Source of the DNA: Oligoflexia bacterium
GTDB taxonomy: Bacteria; Bdellovibrionota; UBA1018
NCBI GenBank assembly: GCA_014376785.1
Contig: JACMQW010000039.1
Location: 1 to 61,438 of the forward strand
Direction: 5' to 3'
DNA length: 61,438 bases
Shown: positions 25,032 to 34,317 of the stretch, piece by piece
Layout: each line of letters opens with the position of its first letter
Position numbering within the stretch: the stretch's first letter is position 1
The notes under the pieces: generated by a model
Database searches by the model: none
What the model was told of the DNA's origin: nothing
What the model saw: only the letters and a program-made list of their open reading frames with translations
Position numbers and translations under genes: made by a program

Positions 25032-25799
25032 CTTCATCTGAAGCGAAGTCTTCCAAGAGAACGTAACGCCGCTTTCGCGTTGTTCGCTCCAGGTCGAATC
25101 TTGGCGACGACGGTAATACTCGACACTGACCTCAGAGACGTCGTTTGACATCGAAGTGCCTGTTCGCTGAAGCAGATAGAATCCGGCCGAGACCATCGTT
25201 CCCATCTTCACGTGGTAAGCATCCGTCTCTGCGGCTGACGTCGCTTCCAGTCCCATTTTCACGCCAAACCGACCTATTCCTCGGGTCACTAGGTCAGATT
25301 CTAACGTTGCGCCGATGATCGGGGTATCAATCACGTCTAAACCTAAACTCGTCGGTGAAGCCCAGCGCAATAGCGCTCCTTTTCGGTAACCTAAATAAGT
25401 GTCGACTCGAAATTTTTCGGCGATTTCAAAAACACCGCCGAGAGCCATGAGAGACGTAAATTGGGAAGGTGAACTCATGTCGCGCAAGGAATCATTCGAG
25501 CGGTCGAACTTGATAAAAGCCATTCCGATCCGCGCATAAGAACGGAATTTATGGGTCCAAATCATCGAGTATTCTGCGGTGATTCTTGGATTCATGGCGG
25601 AAGTCGCGTTTGCTACTTTGCCGGTCTGCGAATCCGTGGAGGAGAGCGAGGTCATCGAAAAAGTGGGAATGAGCGACCAGGAACTGAGCGTCACTGAAAC
25701 CTCTGGAAGATCATCGTTCGATTCAACTTCGGTTGCGCCGTGTGCAACTCCTGCACAGAAAAAAAGCCCAATCGATAACACAACCCCGCGAAGACCCAT
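25023..25799 (-). CDS. Putative outer-membrane beta-barrel protein
   Basis: The 258-residue protein has a signal peptide (about 1-22, ending in AHG). It then alternates polar and aromatic residues in short strands (for example TAEYSMIWTHKFRSYARIGMAFIKF and FGVKMGLEAT), as in small outer-membrane barrels. No family motif was recognised. It lies convergent to the TolC-like gene. The barrel assignment is by composition and pattern only. Confidence 0.55.
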   Translation of the reverse strand: MGLRGVVLSIGLFFCAGVAHGATEVESNDDLPEVSVTLSSWSLIPTFSMTSLSSTDSQTGKVANATSAMNPRITAEYSMIWTHKFRSYARIGMAFIKFDRSNDSLRDMSSPSQFTSLMALGGVFEIAEKFRVDTYLGYRKGALLRWASPTSLGLDVIDTPIIGATLESDLVTRGIGRFGVKMGLEATSAAETDAYHVKMGTMVSAGFYLLQRTGTSMSNDVSEVSVEYYRRRQDSTWSEQRESGVTFSWKTSLQMKSR

Positions 25800-25947
25800 C
25801 TGTACTGTTCGACAGGAGCTGGAAAAAACTTGAGCCCTTTCACTCTCAGGAGTGCAAAGTCGTACTCGGGCGTTCTGAGAGCGAACTTTCTGTCATGTCG
25901 ATTTAGCGAAGGTCCCCATTCGACTTAAATTCAGCTCGTTTTTTAGG

Positions 25948-26349
25948 TCAACCGATCTCTGAAAACTTCAGTTGGGTGGGCAAGTGAAGAAGGGGAGACC
26001 GGTGAGAATCTGCCCGTGGTCGTTGAATTTTTTCACCCGCGCAGAGCCGTTCCAAGCTTTCAAATAACTCAATATCGAGGTCCGGAGAATGGGACGAAAA
26101 AACCAGTGTCGGAATTTTGGAAATCCCCTTCAGAGATTTTTGGTGCGCTAAAAACTCCCATCCACTGACGTTCTGCAGCTCAAGCTCAAGCAAAATAACG
26201 TCCGGCAAGTCGCCGCGCATGAGCTCTTCCAGGGCTGTTTTCTCATCCCTTGCGTACCGAACGGAGAATTCGCGTTCCTCAAGTCGATGGCCTAATGCGT
26301 CTCTGATTTTACGGTTAGGCTCGATGATCAAAATTCGGCGGCATTTCAT
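25948..26349 (-). CDS. Receiver-domain protein with phosphosite Asp-to-Glu change and probable frameshift
   Basis: From the ATG at 26349 (AGAGGGG just upstream) the product begins MKCRRILIIEPN and follows the CheY-like receiver pattern: DVILLELEL, then VSGWEFL, then PTLVFSS. The phospho-acceptor Asp is replaced by Glu (residue 55), and the acidic pair near the N-terminus reads EPN. After about residue 95 the frame stops resembling a receiver. The +1 frame, however, reads ...SYLKAWNGSARVKKFNDHGQIL, containing the conserved Lys (KKF in place of KPF), and ends at 25968-25970. A single frameshift near 26050-26090 is therefore likely, or the gene is decaying. It lies divergent to the oxidoreductase gene. 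Confidence 0.6.
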   Translation of the reverse strand: MKCRRILIIEPNRKIRDALGHRLEEREFSVRYARDEKTALEELMRGDLPDVILLELELQNVSGWEFLAHQKSLKGISKIPTLVFSSHSPDLDIELFESLERLCAGEKIQRPRADSHRSPLLHLPTQLKFSEIG

Positions 26350-26433
26350 CACCCCTCTGAAAGCACGAGTCGTGCCGCCCGCTATGCCCCGAAATGGATT
26401 CACGCCCCTCTCAAAAAGGAATACGGTAAGTGC

Positions 26434-27447
26434 ATGCCGACATCACAATCGAAGAAGCTCTGCTGGGGAATTCTCGGAACTGCACGGATCAATGAAAAGA
26501 TCCTGCCTCACCTCATCGCGTCCCGTCGGAGTGAAGTCGGCGCACTCGGAAGCCGGTCCTTGGAAAAAGCAAAAGCGATGGCGGACGAATGGAAAGTCCC
26601 CAATGCCTATGGAAGCTACGAGGCCGTTATCTCGGACCCTAACGTGGACGCCATTTACATCTCGCTCCCAAATCACCTTCATTATTCGTGGGCAAAGGCC
26701 GCGCTGTCGGCAGGGAAACACGTTCTGGTGGAAAAGCCGCTCGCACTCAGATCAGGGGAGGCGGAAGAACTCTCCGCCCTCGCACGCGACAAAGGTGTCC
26801 ACCTCTCTGAAGGGTTCATGTATCGCCACCACGAACAAAGCATCACCCTACTTGAACTCATTCACCGAGGAGAACTCGGAGCCATTCGACGCATTCAGGG
26901 CTCATTTCACATCACTCTACCCGAAGGCCCCAATATCCGAACAAATACACACACTGGGGGCGGCGCGGCTTGGGATGTGGGTTGTTACTTAGTGAATTTC
27001 GCAAATGCTCTCATGGGCCGACCGCCCACTTCGGTCTACGGAGTGGGATTATTTGAAAACTCCTACGACGACGCGCTTTCCGGAATCTTGGATTATGGGA
27101 ATGGAGTGACTGCGCTCATCGACTTTGGATTTCGTGGGCCTCGGTTAGACGAAATGCAGATCGTCTGCGAAAAAGGCTGGATCGAAATTCCGCATCCCTT
27201 CAAACCTTCCACTCGTGAAGGAATTCGGATCCTCCGAAAAGCGAAGAAAGAAACGCCGCTCTTAGAGGAAATCCATGAAATCGTCGATGATCATGACGCT
27301 TATCATTCCGAAGTGATGGAGTTTGAAAATGCGATTTTCGAAAAGCGGACGTCTCGCCTCGCAGGATGGGAAAGCGCCGCTGGGGTTCGCACCTTAGAGG
27401 CATTACTAGAATCTGCCCGGAGCAAACATCCTGTCATTCTCGCCTAA
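26434..27447 (+). CDS. Gfo/Idh/MocA-family NAD(P)-dependent oxidoreductase
   Basis: The 337-residue protein has an N-terminal Rossmann fold (WGILGTARINEKILPHL), then DAIYISLPNHLHYSWAKAALSAGKHVLVEKPLA, with the EKP motif that defines the family, and a C-terminal alpha/beta domain with GGGAAWDVGCYLVNFA. Such enzymes oxidise or reduce sugars and related polyols. The substrate cannot be told from the neighbourhood, which contains no sugar pathway. Length is typical. Confidence 0.9.
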   Translation: MPTSQSKKLCWGILGTARINEKILPHLIASRRSEVGALGSRSLEKAKAMADEWKVPNAYGSYEAVISDPNVDAIYISLPNHLHYSWAKAALSAGKHVLVEKPLALRSGEAEELSALARDKGVHLSEGFMYRHHEQSITLLELIHRGELGAIRRIQGSFHITLPEGPNIRTNTHTGGGAAWDVGCYLVNFANALMGRPPTSVYGVGLFENSYDDALSGILDYGNGVTALIDFGFRGPRLDEMQIVCEKGWIEIPHPFKPSTREGIRILRKAKKETPLLEEIHEIVDDHDAYHSEVMEFENAIFEKRTSRLAGWESAAGVRTLEALLESARSKHPVILA

Positions 27448-27466
27448 AAGATTTCGCAGAATCTGC

Positions 27467-28216
27467 CTAGCCGCCTTCGACTAAGCTGATTAAAAGCTGC
27501 GCGCGCTCGCCAGCGACGTCTTTTTCCGCGTAAATTCCCAAGCGTCCATACCCCATCTCTCGGACTTCGACTTTCGAGAAGAAAGAACGGGTGCGGAGCA
27601 GATCGAGGTATTGCGCTAAAGATTGGGTTTTCCGATACGGCGCCCAATTTTGGTTGAAGGAAAAATAGCCTTTATTCGAAACTGAGATCTCAGAAATTCT
27701 AGGATAATTATAAAGGCGATCACGGTCTTCGAGTTTTCCTTCCGTGCTTGCATCGAAAATCGTGATGCGCGTAGAAGGAAGGTGAAGGTCGCCAATCACT
27801 GGAATCATGGTTTGTGAAAGCGTGAGCGCGCGCTTCGAAGGATTTTTTTCCTCATGACACGCGAGGGTGTGTTCCGGAACTAAGAATCGATCAGCAGAGA
27901 GTCGCATCTTCATGTCGACTCGGTAGGCGATTTCGACCTGGTCCGGAGCGCGATAAATCACGTCGCGGTAAGCAACCGATTCGAGACTAAACTTCGTAAC
28001 ATCGTAGTTCTGGAGGTCGACTAAACTAATCGGACGCCCAATTCCGAAGATCCCATCGGCGCACGCGCTGTCGACGGCGGTCGCAACTTTCTGCGCTTCG
28101 ACTTGGACCTTTTTTTCAAGCGAATGGCTCGCTGGACTGCAGCTCAAGCTCAGCAGAGCGAGCGCAGGTAAGGACGAACAAAACAAAAGAAGTGAATGTG
28201 GTTTCAAACGAAGCAT
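27467..28216 (-). CDS. Probable lipoprotein of unknown function
   Basis: The ATG at 28216 has a good AAGGGGA seven bases upstream and gives a 249-residue protein. A more distal ATG at 28237 is less likely because that ribosome-binding site lies inside it. The N-terminus is a hydrophobic signal ending in LLSLSC (Cys26), so lipid attachment is probable although the lipobox is not perfect. The mature part has no recognised motif. It is convergent with the oxidoreductase gene. Confidence 0.6.
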   Translation of the reverse strand: MLRLKPHSLLLFCSSLPALALLSLSCSPASHSLEKKVQVEAQKVATAVDSACADGIFGIGRPISLVDLQNYDVTKFSLESVAYRDVIYRAPDQVEIAYRVDMKMRLSADRFLVPEHTLACHEEKNPSKRALTLSQTMIPVIGDLHLPSTRITIFDASTEGKLEDRDRLYNYPRISEISVSNKGYFSFNQNWAPYRKTQSLAQYLDLLRTRSFFSKVEVREMGYGRLGIYAEKDVAGERAQLLISLVEGG

Positions 28217-28322
28217 GAGGAATCCCCTTAGATGCATCGCGTTATATGTAAATTTAACCCATTCGACAAGCGAAAGTTTCGTCTCTCAAGCAATTGAATT
28301 GATTATGGATTTATCCTAAACC

Positions 28323-29654
28323 CTAAAGCAAGACGCCGTGCAGTATAATGCTGGCTACGGTGAAGTAGATAATCAAGCCCGTCACATCGACCAAGGTCGC
28401 CACAAACGGGGCAGAGGACGTGGCCGGATCAAACCCAATGCGGCGGAGCAAGAAAGGCAACATCGATCCCGCGAGCGACCCCCACAGAACCACCCCGACC
28501 AGTGAGCTTGCGACCGTCACCGCGATCAGTCTGAAATGCTCTCCATAGAGTTCATTTCGAGAAGGCCAAGCGAGGATCCGAATCATCCCGATCGTCCCGA
28601 GAATCAGTCCGAGCGCCAGTCCTGCGGCTAACTCCCGAACAAACACCCGCCACCAATCCCGAAGGCGAACTTCCTGGAGAGCCATTGCGCGAATGACCAG
28701 CGAGGTGGCTTGGGAACCGGAATTCCCCCCCGAAGAAATGATCAAAGGAATGAAAAGGGCGAGCACCACTGCTCGTTCGATCTGTTTTTCGTAAAACTGC
28801 ATCGCGGTTGCAGTCAGCATTTCTCCCAAGAACAGGAAGGTCAGCCAGCCCGCACGCTTCTTAATCATCTTAAAAAGATTAATTTGGAGGTAGGGCTCGT
28901 CGAGCGCTTCCGTACCTCCGAGTTTATGAATGTCTTCGGTTGCTTCTTCTTCGACCACTTCCACGGCATCATCGACCGTGACGATCCCCTTCATCTTGCC
29001 TTCAGCATCGACCACGGGGAGTGCGGACAACCCGCATTGAGAGAATTTGCGCCCGACCGCCTCTTGGTCCATGTCTTCGGGCAACGTCACTAAATCACTC
29101 ACCATGACTTCGCTGACGAGCTTATCCGGTGGAGAAAGAAAGAGATCGCGAAAGGACATCGCACCGAGAAGATGCTGTTCCTGATCGAGGACATAGACGT
29201 AATGGATCGTTTCGATTTTCGCCTTGGATTGGGCGCGAATGTACCGAATCGCAACGTCCACCGAAACATCCGGACGAAGCCGGATGAATCGCGGATTCAT
29301 CAACCCACCCGCGTCGTCTTCGGCGTAGGCTAAGAGTGCGACGACTTCCCTCATCGTGGTGATGTCGAGGAGCGCCAGCATCTGAGCGCGTTCATCGTGG
29401 GGAAACTGTTGGATTAAATCGGCAATATCATCCGGAGCGAGGAGGCGAATCCAACCCCGCTTCTGGGTGTTTTGGAGGTCATCGATCAGTTCATACTGAT
29501 CTGCGGCGCTGAGCAGGAGAAAAAGCTCTTCGGCCTCTTCGCGGGGAAGGGCGTAAAACCCCTCGTGCCTTTGGTCAGAAGGCAAGGAAGCCCACGACTC
29601 CTGCAGAGCTTCGAGGGTGGAAACGCTATCGTGTTTTTGATCGTCATTTTCCAT
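28323..29654 (-). CDS. mgtE: Magnesium transporter MgtE
   Basis: The 443-residue protein has the full MgtE layout: the superhelical N domain (EEAEELFLLLSAADQYELIDDL), two CBS domains with DDAGGLMNPRFI and VSDLVTLPEDMDQEAVGRKF, then a membrane domain of five helices with SSGGNSGSQATSLVIRAMAL, the pore signature. It is a Mg2+-gated inner-membrane channel. Length is close to the usual 450. It is followed on the same strand by a lipoprotein gene about 100 bases away. Confidence 0.95.
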   Translation of the reverse strand: MENDDQKHDSVSTLEALQESWASLPSDQRHEGFYALPREEAEELFLLLSAADQYELIDDLQNTQKRGWIRLLAPDDIADLIQQFPHDERAQMLALLDITTMREVVALLAYAEDDAGGLMNPRFIRLRPDVSVDVAIRYIRAQSKAKIETIHYVYVLDQEQHLLGAMSFRDLFLSPPDKLVSEVMVSDLVTLPEDMDQEAVGRKFSQCGLSALPVVDAEGKMKGIVTVDDAVEVVEEEATEDIHKLGGTEALDEPYLQINLFKMIKKRAGWLTFLFLGEMLTATAMQFYEKQIERAVVLALFIPLIISSGGNSGSQATSLVIRAMALQEVRLRDWWRVFVRELAAGLALGLILGTIGMIRILAWPSRNELYGEHFRLIAVTVASSLVGVVLWGSLAGSMLPFLLRRIGFDPATSSAPFVATLVDVTGLIIYFTVASIILHGVLL

Positions 29655-29674
29655 AGGCAGATCCGTGCCTTCTT

Positions 29675-30520
29675 TTAAATGATCGTGATCGAAATGAGAA
29701 AATTATTTGTTCGGGCAGGCGAAATCGTTCGGGTCATCGCCGCGTCTAAAGAAAGGCGTGGGAAAGACCAACCGACCCCAAACCCATGGCCTCGGCCGTA
29801 CTGGTTTAGCTGGGTCTGAAAAGAGTTCCGGTTTATTCCACCGCGAATGTAGAAGTCGGTGAAGAGCGGAATTTCCGCACCGAGTTCGTATCCGTAAGAA
29901 TCCCCCGCCGGTTTCGTGGGTACGAGGTGGGGATCAAAATAGATCAACATGAGCTTTTCGACGTTCACCTTAACCCCCAAGATGATCTCGCGGGAAAGTC
30001 CCCACTGCTTCGATTTCGTGGTTTGGAGGGCATTATCGACGATGACGCTCGTCTGAAGCCAGGGAAGGGGCGATCCGAGCGCGGACACTGTCGCATCCTG
30101 AGCGCTGTCCTTCGATTCACTTCCGAAAAGAAACTTTCCGCCAATCCCGATCCCGTAATTTTGGAAGAGGCGGGAGGATGCACCGACGGTGACTTCTTTT
30201 CCGAAAGACTTTCGGGTGTACCCGACCCCCGCCGCAAGAAGAGAGTTCGTTCCGTCTTGAATCGAAGCGTTCAGTAACGCTCCCTTTGGCTCATGAGAGT
30301 CGGGGCCTGAATAAGAATTTCGAGTAACCGTCACCGAGTACGCGTTCAGAAACGCGATCATCGCCGGGTTCATGTAAATCGCGTCGGTGAGAATCGGTGC
30401 GGCGTGACCCGAACCGCCTAAACCCGCGGTACGAGCGGACTGAAAATCCGATGCACTCGCTCCGGATGCCGCCACTAAAGCAGAAAAGAAGAAAAGGCGG
30501 GTCAGGTTCGGAAATGACAT
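29675..30520 (-). CDS. Putative outer-membrane porin-like protein
   Basis: The ATG at 30520 is preceded by AGGAG and gives a 281-residue product with a signal peptide (SALVAASGASA). An upstream ATG at 30583 would put a basic 21-residue leader before the signal and lacks support. The mature protein begins DFQSARTAGLGGSGHAAPILTDAIYMNPA. This N-terminus is typical of FadL/PorV-like outer-membrane proteins, in which a short AGLGGSG-AxxxDA-xxxNPA motif precedes a beta-barrel. Function unknown. It lies 20 bases upstream of mgtE on the same strand. Confidence 0.65.
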   Translation of the reverse strand: MSFPNLTRLFFFSALVAASGASASDFQSARTAGLGGSGHAAPILTDAIYMNPAMIAFLNAYSVTVTRNSYSGPDSHEPKGALLNASIQDGTNSLLAAGVGYTRKSFGKEVTVGASSRLFQNYGIGIGGKFLFGSESKDSAQDATVSALGSPLPWLQTSVIVDNALQTTKSKQWGLSREIILGVKVNVEKLMLIYFDPHLVPTKPAGDSYGYELGAEIPLFTDFYIRGGINRNSFQTQLNQYGRGHGFGVGWSFPRLSLDAAMTRTISPARTNNFLISITII

Positions 30521-30613
30521 TGTGCGCGGTCTCCTGCGGATGAGCTGATTTCCAGAGAATAGACGCAAAGGCTCGGCTTTCACAACCCCTTCGGCTCGGG
30601 TAGACTCTCGAAC

Positions 30614-31498
30614 ATGAAGATTCGCAAAGCCGTTATCCCTTGCGCCGGTTTGGGCACTCGTTTCCTACCCGCCACGAAAGCCATTCCAAAAGAGATGATG
30701 CCCATCATCGACATCCCGATGATTCAGTACATCGTCGAAGAAGCCGTCCGAGCGGGAATCCAAGACATCGTTTTCATTACTGGCCGAAATAAAGATTCCA
30801 TCGTCGACCATTTCGATTACTCGTTCGAAATCGAAACGATGCTCGATCGAAAAGGAAACACGCCACTAGCCGATGTTTCACGTAACATCGCGAAGCTTTG
30901 CAACATCATCACTATTCGCCAAAAAAATCCGATGGGCCTCGGCCACGCGGTCCTTTGTGCGGAACCCGTCATCGGGAACGAACCCTTCGCGATTCTACTC
31001 GGCGATGATTTGGTGGATTCGAAAGTACCCTGCATCGGGCAGCTCATTGAAATTGCGGAAAAAAACCAAGCATCGGTTGTCGGAGTGATGGAAGTCCCCG
31101 AAAAAGAGGTTACGAAATATGGAATTGTCGGAGGCGACCGCATCAATGATCGCCTGACTCACGTCCGAACCCTGATCGAAAAACCATCGGTCGAAGAAGC
31201 GCCTTCAAGGTTAGCCATCCCCGGTCGCTATGTTCTTTCTGCCAGTATTTTCGACATCCTTCGCCGGACCCAGCCGGGAAAAGGCGGAGAAATCCAACTC
31301 ACGGACGGACTCAAAACTTTAGCTGAGAGAGAGAAGCTCTTGGCTTATGAATTCGAGGGCACGCGCTACGATACCGGGGACCGAATCGGTTACATCGACG
31401 CCACGATCGCGTTTGCGTTGAAGAGACCCGATCTTTCCGAAGATGTAAAAAAACTTCTGAAAAAACACATGGCAAACTTAGAAGGCGTTGTCACATGA
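30614..31498 (+). CDS. galU: UTP-glucose-1-phosphate uridylyltransferase
   Basis: The 294-residue nucleotidyltransferase begins with KAVIPCAGLGTRFLPATKAIPKEMMPI, the GalU signature. QKNPMGLGHAVLCAEPVIG, LLGDD and KYGIVGG follow in the usual order. It makes UDP-glucose for envelope polysaccharides and LPS. Length is typical. Its stop overlaps the start of the next gene (ATGA). Confidence 0.95.
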   Translation: MKIRKAVIPCAGLGTRFLPATKAIPKEMMPIIDIPMIQYIVEEAVRAGIQDIVFITGRNKDSIVDHFDYSFEIETMLDRKGNTPLADVSRNIAKLCNIITIRQKNPMGLGHAVLCAEPVIGNEPFAILLGDDLVDSKVPCIGQLIEIAEKNQASVVGVMEVPEKEVTKYGIVGGDRINDRLTHVRTLIEKPSVEEAPSRLAIPGRYVLSASIFDILRRTQPGKGGEIQLTDGLKTLAEREKLLAYEFEGTRYDTGDRIGYIDATIAFALKRPDLSEDVKKLLKKHMANLEGVVT

Positions 31499-32262
31499 GG
31501 AACCTCTGCACCGGCACTCTCGCTGCGCTCAGCCTTTCGCTTTGCGGAATTTCTTCCGCGCATGCCTACATTCCTCCGTCGAGCTACCAACTCAGCCAGC
31601 TCGTGAAAAAGCATCGGGGATTAAAATCACTCCGAGTGAAAACCCGCATCACCGGAACGAAAACCCAGATTCGCGAAATCGGATATTTCAATTTCGGAAC
31701 GAAGACGTGGAAGGCCCGTTTCCTCGATGCGTCTGATAAAGAAATCTATGCATTCGAACGTAAACTCGGCGCAAACGACAGCTTAGCCAGCCTTCTTCTC
31801 TTCGACGCGAACACGACCGGCTTGATGAACGCTCTAAAGAATGCCGGCATCCCCGTCGTCTCTGATTCCGAGCTGGCCGCCCTCCCAGGTCCTGTAGAAC
31901 GTCAGGCAGCGGAAAAGGGAACCATCGGTCGGCTAGATAAAAAAGTGGGCTGGATCACGGGCAATAGCACGCAGGCTCTTTGGGTTTTGAAAGATGAGTT
32001 CGTTCCACTGAAGCTACTCAATGGAGGCATGGAAATTCGATTTGAAGAGACGAAATCAGTCTCCGCGTTTCCGTACCCGCGCTCGATCTCACTCCAACGC
32101 GGGTCAGAATTTATTCTGAAAGGTGAAGCCATGGAAGTCATGGCGAATGTCGACTTGAGCGACATGAACGCCATTCAGGTGCATGGTTTACCAGCCATTC
32201 CTTCTTCTCTTTCTTCTGAAGAACGCGCGCTGATCGAACAATGGGTGCAGTGGATTCGGTAA
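31495..32262 (+). CDS. Exported hypothetical protein between galU and priA
   Basis: The 255-residue protein has a signal peptide (about 1-24, ending in AHA). The mature protein starts YIPPSSYQLSQLVKKH and appears as a mixture of helical segments and beta strands; no conserved catalytic motif was recognised. It is translationally coupled to galU and overlaps the start of priA by 22 bases. Its position suggests an envelope role, but none can be assigned. Confidence 0.65.
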   Translation: MRNLCTGTLAALSLSLCGISSAHAYIPPSSYQLSQLVKKHRGLKSLRVKTRITGTKTQIREIGYFNFGTKTWKARFLDASDKEIYAFERKLGANDSLASLLLFDANTTGLMNALKNAGIPVVSDSELAALPGPVERQAAEKGTIGRLDKKVGWITGNSTQALWVLKDEFVPLKLLNGGMEIRFEETKSVSAFPYPRSISLQRGSEFILKGEAMEVMANVDLSDMNAIQVHGLPAIPSSLSSEERALIEQWVQWIR

Positions 32263-34310
32263 TCCAATCACTCGAGATCGTATCCGTCGCAGTACCCCGG
32301 CCGATCGATTCGTTTTTCACTTACAGCGTTCCCGCAGAGATGACTGGGCTCCTCTCCAAGGGATCTTGGGTGCGCGTCCCTTTCGGTCGATCGAACGTGG
32401 TAGGTTTCGTAGTCGACACGCCTAAAACTCGCGCAGAACTGCCGCCCTCGCTGGACCCTGCGAAGCTAAAAGCGATCACAGAAGCCGGATCCATAGAGGA
32501 CAGGATTCCCACCGATGTGTTCGAGCTTTGTCGTTGGGCATCGAAATATTATGCCCAACCTTTGGGCGAACTTCTCGCAGCCGCTTGTCCACCCGCTTCT
32601 CTCGGACTTCGTTCGACGAAGCGTGCGGCAAAAGAACTTTCAAGAAATACAGTAGAGCAGCGCGAGATTCATTTAAACGATGAACAAAAAATAGCGCTCG
32701 AAGAACTCGATGCGCATCGCAAAGGAAGCTCGCTTTCGAAGGTCTCCCTCCTGCATGGCGTGACAGGTAGCGGAAAAACCGAAGTCTACATCGAACTCGC
32801 CAAACGCGTCCTTTCGGAAGGAAAAGGCGTTCTTTTACTCGTGCCCGAAATCGCTCTGACTTCGCAGCTCCACTCTCGCCTCGAATCCGGAATCGGCGAG
32901 TCGGTTGCTCGCTGGCACTCAGCGATGCCCGACGGACAACGCCGCGATCAAGGAGCAGCCCTCCGCTGCGGCGAAATTCGGGTTGTGGTCGGAGCACGGT
33001 CGGCGGTTTTCGCGCCGATTAAAAACTTAGGCCTCATCTTAGTCGATGAAGAACACGACCCGACGTACAAGCAAGACGACCGCGTCCGCTACCACGCTCG
33101 TGATCTTTCGATCGTGCGCGGAAAGAGCCTCGACGCGCTGGTCGTGCTTGGTTCGGCGACACCGAGCTTAGAGACGCGCGAACGGGTTCGCGAAGGAAAA
33201 TACCATTCATCGGTCCTTTCCGCTCGGTTTGCATCCGGCGGAATGCCCACGATTGAGATTGTTGATCTCGGGGAAGAAATTCGAGTCGAAGGAATCCAAG
33301 CCGCCCTCGCAGAGAAGACGCTCACGGTGATGCGAGAGACCCTCGCTCGCGGTGAACAAATCATGATTTATTTGAACCGGCGCGGGTTCGCCGCATTTCT
33401 GCGCTGTCGGGACTGCGGTGAAGTTTCCGAGTGTCCGAATTGCTCCATTTCGCTGACGGTGCATAAACGCTCGAGAGAACTACGCTGCCACGTTTGTGGG
33501 CATGCGGAAGGCATTCCGGATTTCTGTCCGAAGTGCCAAGCCGTCGACCTCGATCCCATCGGAGCCGGAACTGAAAGCCTCGAGGAGGAACTCCCGAAGA
33601 TTCTTCCTGATGCAAAAATTCTTCGCCTCGACCGAGACGCGATCACGAGTGCAACCCGGCTAGAGAAAACACTCGACGCGTTCAGAAATGGTGAAGCGCA
33701 AATTCTGCTCGGCACCCAAATGCTCGCGAAAGGACATGATTTTCCGAAGGTCACCCTTGTGGTCGTCATTTTGGCCGACGCCCTTTTTCGCTACCCTGAT
33801 TTTCGAGCGCCTGAACGCGCACTCCAAATTCTGTCGCAAGTTTCTGGGCGGGCGGGGCGAGGTGAACTTCCGGGAAGAGTCTTAGTCCAAACCTACCAGC
33901 CGGATTCTCCTATTTTAGAAGTGCTGCTGGGCAACCGGAGTGAAGAGAGCTTTTTAGCAGAAGAGTGCGAGCTTCGCCAAGCACTCGACTACCCGCCGTT
34001 TGGAAGGCTTGCGCGACTTCGGATCGAATCATCCGACCGAATCGAAGCCGTCAGCCGCTGTGAAGCCATCGCAAATTCACTTCGCCAAGTGCAGTCGCAA
34101 TTGGAAACCACTCAACCTGACCTTCGATTGCAGATCCTAGGCCCTTCGGAAGCATTTCTTGAGCGTGCAAAAGGAATCTACCGCTGGGATCTACTCATCA
34201 AGTGCTCAGCCGTGGGTGCGCTCAGCCAAACGATCCTTGCTGCAAAACAATACGCGTCGCGAGAAAAATGGACGCTTCTTGTCGATGTGGATCCTTACGG
34301 GCTAGGATAA
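32241..34310 (+). CDS. priA: Primosomal replication protein N' (PriA helicase)
   Basis: The 689-residue protein has the N-terminal 3'-DNA-binding domain (VAVPRPIDSFFTYSVP), the helicase motifs LLHGVTGSGKTEVY (Walker A) and LILVDEEHDPTYKQDDRVRYHARDL (DEEH), and the zinc-binding insertion with four CxxC pairs (CRDC, CPNC, CHVC, CPKC). PriA restarts collapsed replication forks by loading DnaB. All motifs look intact. Several start codons are possible at 32241-32260; the longest is used, which overlaps the upstream gene by 22 bases. Confidence 0.95.
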   Translation: MGAVDSVIQSLEIVSVAVPRPIDSFFTYSVPAEMTGLLSKGSWVRVPFGRSNVVGFVVDTPKTRAELPPSLDPAKLKAITEAGSIEDRIPTDVFELCRWASKYYAQPLGELLAAACPPASLGLRSTKRAAKELSRNTVEQREIHLNDEQKIALEELDAHRKGSSLSKVSLLHGVTGSGKTEVYIELAKRVLSEGKGVLLLVPEIALTSQLHSRLESGIGESVARWHSAMPDGQRRDQGAALRCGEIRVVVGARSAVFAPIKNLGLILVDEEHDPTYKQDDRVRYHARDLSIVRGKSLDALVVLGSATPSLETRERVREGKYHSSVLSARFASGGMPTIEIVDLGEEIRVEGIQAALAEKTLTVMRETLARGEQIMIYLNRRGFAAFLRCRDCGEVSECPNCSISLTVHKRSRELRCHVCGHAEGIPDFCPKCQAVDLDPIGAGTESLEEELPKILPDAKILRLDRDAITSATRLEKTLDAFRNGEAQILLGTQMLAKGHDFPKVTLVVVILADALFRYPDFRAPERALQILSQVSGRAGRGELPGRVLVQTYQPDSPILEVLLGNRSEESFLAEECELRQALDYPPFGRLARLRIESSDRIEAVSRCEAIANSLRQVQSQLETTQPDLRLQILGPSEAFLERAKGIYRWDLLIKCSAVGALSQTILAAKQYASREKWTLLVDVDPYGLG

Positions 34311-34317
34311 ACAGATA

